Shown here: one piece after another, positions 61,432 to 64,000 of the stretch
Numbering within the stretch: position 1 is the first letter of the stretch
Layout of the letters: each line of letters starts with the position of its first letter
Source of the DNA: Palsa-1447 sp964509885
GTDB lineage: Bacteria; Verrucomicrobiota; Verrucomicrobiia; Opitutales; Opitutaceae
DNA length: 64,000 nt
Reading direction: 5' to 3'
NCBI GenBank assembly: GCA_964509885.1
Contig: CAZDZL010000003.1
Span: 62,001 to 126,000, forward strand
Notes under the pieces: generated by a model
The model's database searches: none
Told to the model about the DNA's origin: nothing
Seen by the model: the letters and a program-made list of their open reading frames with translations, nothing else
Made by a program: the position numbers and the translations under genes

Positions 61432-63459
61432 ATGAACGCAGACCCCCATCCCCTTCGCCTCGCGCGCCGCCTCCTTGCGGCGTCCCTCGCCCTCGCCCCG
61501 GGCTGGGCGGCCCCGGCCAGTCCTGCGCCGCGGGCCGCCGCCGCCGCCCCGACGCTCGAATGGAACGACGAGTTCAACGGGCCGCTGGGGTCCGGCCCGG
61601 ACACCGCGAAGTGGTCGTACGACATCGGCACGGGAAACCCCGCGGGCTGGGGCAACAACGAGCTCGAGTCCTACACGGACTCGAGGAGCAACTCGGTGAT
61701 CGTCGCCGACCCCGACGCCACCGACGGGCGGGCCCTTGCGATCATCGCCCAGGCGTCGGACGGCTCGTACACATCGGCCCGGATCAACACGCAGTCCGCC
61801 TACGCGTTCAAGTACGGCCGCATCGAGATGAGGGCGCGCATGCCGACGGGCGCGGGCCTCTGGCCGGCGTTCTGGACGCTCGGCTCCAACATCGACACGG
61901 CGGGATGGCCCGCCTGCGGCGAGATCGACGTCATGGAATGGATCGGGCCGCAGCCCGGGCAGGTCGACGGCTCGCTTCACGGGAGCGGCTATCCCGGTTC
62001 CGGGCTGACGGGCGACGCGGTCCTTCCGGGCGGCGCGAGCTACAGCGACGCCTACCACGTCTTCGCCGCGGACTGGTATCCCGGCGAGATCGTCTTCTCC
62101 GTGGACGGGGTGGTGTACGAGGACCAGAAGCAGTCCGCGGCGCCCGCCGGGTACGCGTGGCCCTTCGTCCAGCCCTTCTTCATCCTGCTGAACCTCGCCG
62201 TGGGCGGGGATTTCCCGGGCGCCCCGAACTCGAGCACGTCGTTTCCGCAGAGCTACCTGGTCGACTATGTGCGGGTGTACGCGCTGCCTTCCCAGACGCC
62301 GCCGGCGGGCCTCGTCTGGGGGCCCTCCCCGCCCGCCAACGTTACCGCCTACTCGCCGTCCCCCTCCAGGGTGAGCGTCTCGTGGCACCCGCCGTTCAGC
62401 ACATTCGGGGCGGCCGTCACCGGCTACACGCTCCTGCGGGCGACGGATCCCGCGCTCACGCAGAACGTCGCGCAGTGGAACATGGGGCTCTCGACCTCGT
62501 ACACGGACACCTCCGTCCAGGCAGGCACGTCCTACTACTACGGCGTCACGGCCACGACCGCGAACGGCGCGTCGGCGCCCTCGGACCCCGTCCTCGTGTC
62601 GCCCGTCGCCCCGGCCGCGAACGCGGTCCTCTCCAACATCTCCTCGCGGGCCCTCGTCGGCACGGGCGGCGACGTGGCCATCCCGGGCTTCGTGATCGCG
62701 GGTTCCGCGCCCATGACGCTCCTCATCCGCGCCTCGGGCCCCGTCCTTTCCCTGGCCCCCTTCGACCTGCCGGGCACCCTTGCCGACCCGCTGCTCCAGC
62801 TCTACATGAGCAACGCCGACGGCACCTCGACGCTCATCAACTCCGACCAGGGCTGGGGCGGCGACGCGCAGATCGCCTCCACCGCCGGCGCCGTCGGGGC
62901 CTACCTCTGGCCCGACGCGACGAGCGCCGACTCGGCCCTCGTCGTCACGCTGCAGCCCGGCGCGTACACGGCGAACGTCTCGGGGGCGGCCAGCGACACG
63001 GGCATATCGCTCGTGGAGGTCTATGCGGCGCAGTCGCCGGGGGGATCCGGCCTGTCCAACATCTCGTCCCGGCAGTTCGTGGGGACGCAGGGCAACGTCG
63101 CCATCCCGGGATTCGTGATCGGGGGATCGACGCCCATGACCGTGCTCATCCGCGCGTCGGGGCCCGTCCTGTCCCAGGCCCCGTTCAACCTGGCGGGGAC
63201 CCTGCCCGATCCGCTCCTTCAGCTCTACCGGAGCAACGGCGACGGCACCTCCACCCTCATCGGCTCCAACGCCGGATGGGCCGGCAGTCCAGAGATCGTC
63301 GCCACCGCGGCAGCCGTGGGCGCCTACTCGTGGCCCGACGCCTCAAGCACGGACTCGGCGCTCCTTGTGACCCTGCCGCCCGGCGCCTACACCGCGGTCG
63401 TCTCCGGCGCCAGCGGCGACACGGGCGTCTCGCTGGTGGAGCTCTACGACGTCCTGTAG
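61432..63459 (+). CDS. Secreted GH16 laminarinase-type enzyme with FnIII-like domain and two surface modules
   Basis: The ATG at 61432 gives 675 residues. After a signal peptide ('LLAASLALAPGWAAPAS') comes a GH16 domain (about 40-285) with 'WGNNELESYTDSRSN', 'YGRIEMRARMPTGAGLWPAF' and the catalytic 'ACGEIDVMEWIG' (Glu-x-Asp-x-x-Glu near residues 164-169). The extra Met in GEIDxME is the laminarinase/beta-1,3-glucanase form. A fibronectin-III-like domain (about 300-395) follows, then two ~135-residue copies of the shared C-terminal module ('LLIRASGPVLSLAPFDLPGT', 'VLIRASGPVLSQAPFNLAGT'). The modules should hold the enzyme at the cell surface or in the matrix. Confidence 0.92.
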   Translation: MNADPHPLRLARRLLAASLALAPGWAAPASPAPRAAAAAPTLEWNDEFNGPLGSGPDTAKWSYDIGTGNPAGWGNNELESYTDSRSNSVIVADPDATDGRALAIIAQASDGSYTSARINTQSAYAFKYGRIEMRARMPTGAGLWPAFWTLGSNIDTAGWPACGEIDVMEWIGPQPGQVDGSLHGSGYPGSGLTGDAVLPGGASYSDAYHVFAADWYPGEIVFSVDGVVYEDQKQSAAPAGYAWPFVQPFFILLNLAVGGDFPGAPNSSTSFPQSYLVDYVRVYALPSQTPPAGLVWGPSPPANVTAYSPSPSRVSVSWHPPFSTFGAAVTGYTLLRATDPALTQNVAQWNMGLSTSYTDTSVQAGTSYYYGVTATTANGASAPSDPVLVSPVAPAANAVLSNISSRALVGTGGDVAIPGFVIAGSAPMTLLIRASGPVLSLAPFDLPGTLADPLLQLYMSNADGTSTLINSDQGWGGDAQIASTAGAVGAYLWPDATSADSALVVTLQPGAYTANVSGAASDTGISLVEVYAAQSPGGSGLSNISSRQFVGTQGNVAIPGFVIGGSTPMTVLIRASGPVLSQAPFNLAGTLPDPLLQLYRSNGDGTSTLIGSNAGWAGSPEIVATAAAVGAYSWPDASSTDSALLVTLPPGAYTAVVSGASGDTGVSLVELYDVL

Positions 63460-63805
63460 GCGGTCTGCGCGGGTCGTCCGGGGGAAGGCCGCGCCACGCG
63501 GGTCCGCGCGGATTCGCCGGCGCCCGTGCAAGGGGGAAATGCCATGCCAACCCGTCTCAAAACACTATTTTGTTAACAATAATTAGCACAGAGTTATGCA
63601 CCCCATTTGGCGGTTCATAATGTTTCTTAACTAATTTATTTATAATATGATAAATTATTACTTGAGGAACAGATATACCCGCATTCATCCATGAATTTCA
63701 ACCATTTAGTGCACACTTTTTTCTTGCGTCTTTCGGTTCTGACTTCACACAACCTTGCCTCACGCCGCAGCGGCCCCAAGCGGCGTCCCCTTACCCCCGG
63801 ATTTC
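63460..63805. other. AT-rich spacer with GTGCAC site
   Basis: These 346 bases have no convincing gene. The part 63561-63740 is far AT-richer than anything else nearby, with TTGTTAACAA at 63570-63579 and a run of short T/A inverted repeats near 63635-63660. ACCCCATTT occurs at 63600 and GTGCAC at 63709-63714. It probably carries the promoter of the gene that starts at 63806. Confidence 0.5.
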
Positions 63806-64000
63806 ATGCTTTCCACACTCCCACGGCCCGAGGCGAGGCGCAGGAATTTCTCCCGCCCGCGGCCCCTTCGCCCGCCGGGCGAGGCCCCGGCCCAGGCGGC
63901 GGCCGCGAGGCTGGGCGGCGGCCCCGACTTCGTGCGCGGCGCGCTGCGGCGCGCCGGCGGCTCCATTCTCCGCGTCGAGGTGCTGATCGGCGTTCCCGAG
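63806..64000 (+). CDS. Start of a gene cut by the right edge, possibly a transcriptional regulator
   Basis: An open frame from the ATG at 63806 runs off the window after 65 codons. The first ~30 residues are Arg/Pro-rich. Later 'AAAARLGGGPDFVRGALRRA' could be a helix-turn-helix and 'GSILRVEVLIGVPE' resembles the first strand of a LacI/XylR-type sensor domain ('LTIGILIGVPAE' in the regulator at 60179). Too little is present to be sure; the AT-rich region before it supports a real start. Confidence 0.4.
   Translation, partial: MLSTLPRPEARRRNFSRPRPLRPPGEAPAQAAAARLGGGPDFVRGALRRAGGSILRVEVLIGVPE

Noticed and set aside
63760..63966. Minus-strand 68-codon frame at the right end
   Set aside because: Low-complexity reading with no domain; the AT-rich upstream region and the regulator-like strand favour the plus-strand frame from 63806.

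Overview
The window is high-GC DNA from a free-living, Gram-negative bacterium. The best fit is a member of the Verrucomicrobiota near the Opitutaceae. The basis is inference from gene style: a TonB-dependent receptor with an Opitutus-type N-terminus, a LacI-type regulator with an 'AERLKLSRTTVSR' helix-turn-helix, secreted Ig-like and NHL proteins ending in a shared module, many HisKA_3 kinases, and large secreted GH9, GH16 and GH30 enzymes. No 16S rRNA gene is present to prove it. There are about 43 protein genes and one tRNA (Leu, anticodon TAG). No IS element, phage or CRISPR array was seen.

Layout. (1) 1-2937: a TIR / TolB-like / TPR protein cut by the left edge, divergent from a SLOG plus four-transmembrane protein. 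This pair resembles nucleotide-signalling conflict systems. (2) 2912-9080, minus strand: a Kai operon with an unknown protein, two double-domain KaiC-type ATPases, two KaiB-type proteins and a PAS/HisKA_3 histidine kinase, mostly joined by 4-bp overlaps. (3) 9465-14925: a lone RsbW-type kinase, a giant NHL-repeat secreted protein and a SyrD/PvdE-type ABC exporter. (4) 15068-23719, plus strand: exopolysaccharide block 1, with a WecG/TagA glycosyltransferase, a GT4 enzyme, a kinase / hybrid kinase / NarL-type regulator relay, a fused chain-length plus export protein, and an export lipoprotein. (5) 23900-31155: two tandem secreted GH9 enzymes. (6) 31152-33159: a two-component pair. (7) 33334-46483: exopolysaccharide block 2, with four glycosyltransferases, a sugar-phosphate transferase, an O-antigen-ligase-like polymerase, a deacetylase, a phosphodiesterase-like protein, two sugar-nucleotidyltransferase-like proteins and an embedded STAS / kinase-phosphatase partner switch. 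(8) 46509-50520: a large Ig-like secreted protein, the tRNA and a small lipoprotein. (9) 50625-64000: a beta-glucan-type utilisation locus with a carbohydrate-binding protein, TonB receptor, cytochrome c / copper monooxygenase-like protein, redoxin, GH30, sugar:cation symporter, LacI-type regulator and GH16, then the start of another gene.

How it fits together (inference). The middle 40 kb looks like a programme for making, exporting and remodelling an extracellular polysaccharide matrix, surrounded by signalling proteins (KaiC/KaiB, partner-switch anti-sigma modules, three HisKA_3 kinases). A 13-14 bp inverted repeat close to GGGGTGTTCACCCC recurs in several spacers of this region and could be a shared operator. 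The right-hand locus is probably controlled by the LacI-type protein through GTGCAC-centred palindromes found before the TonB receptor and before the regulator itself.
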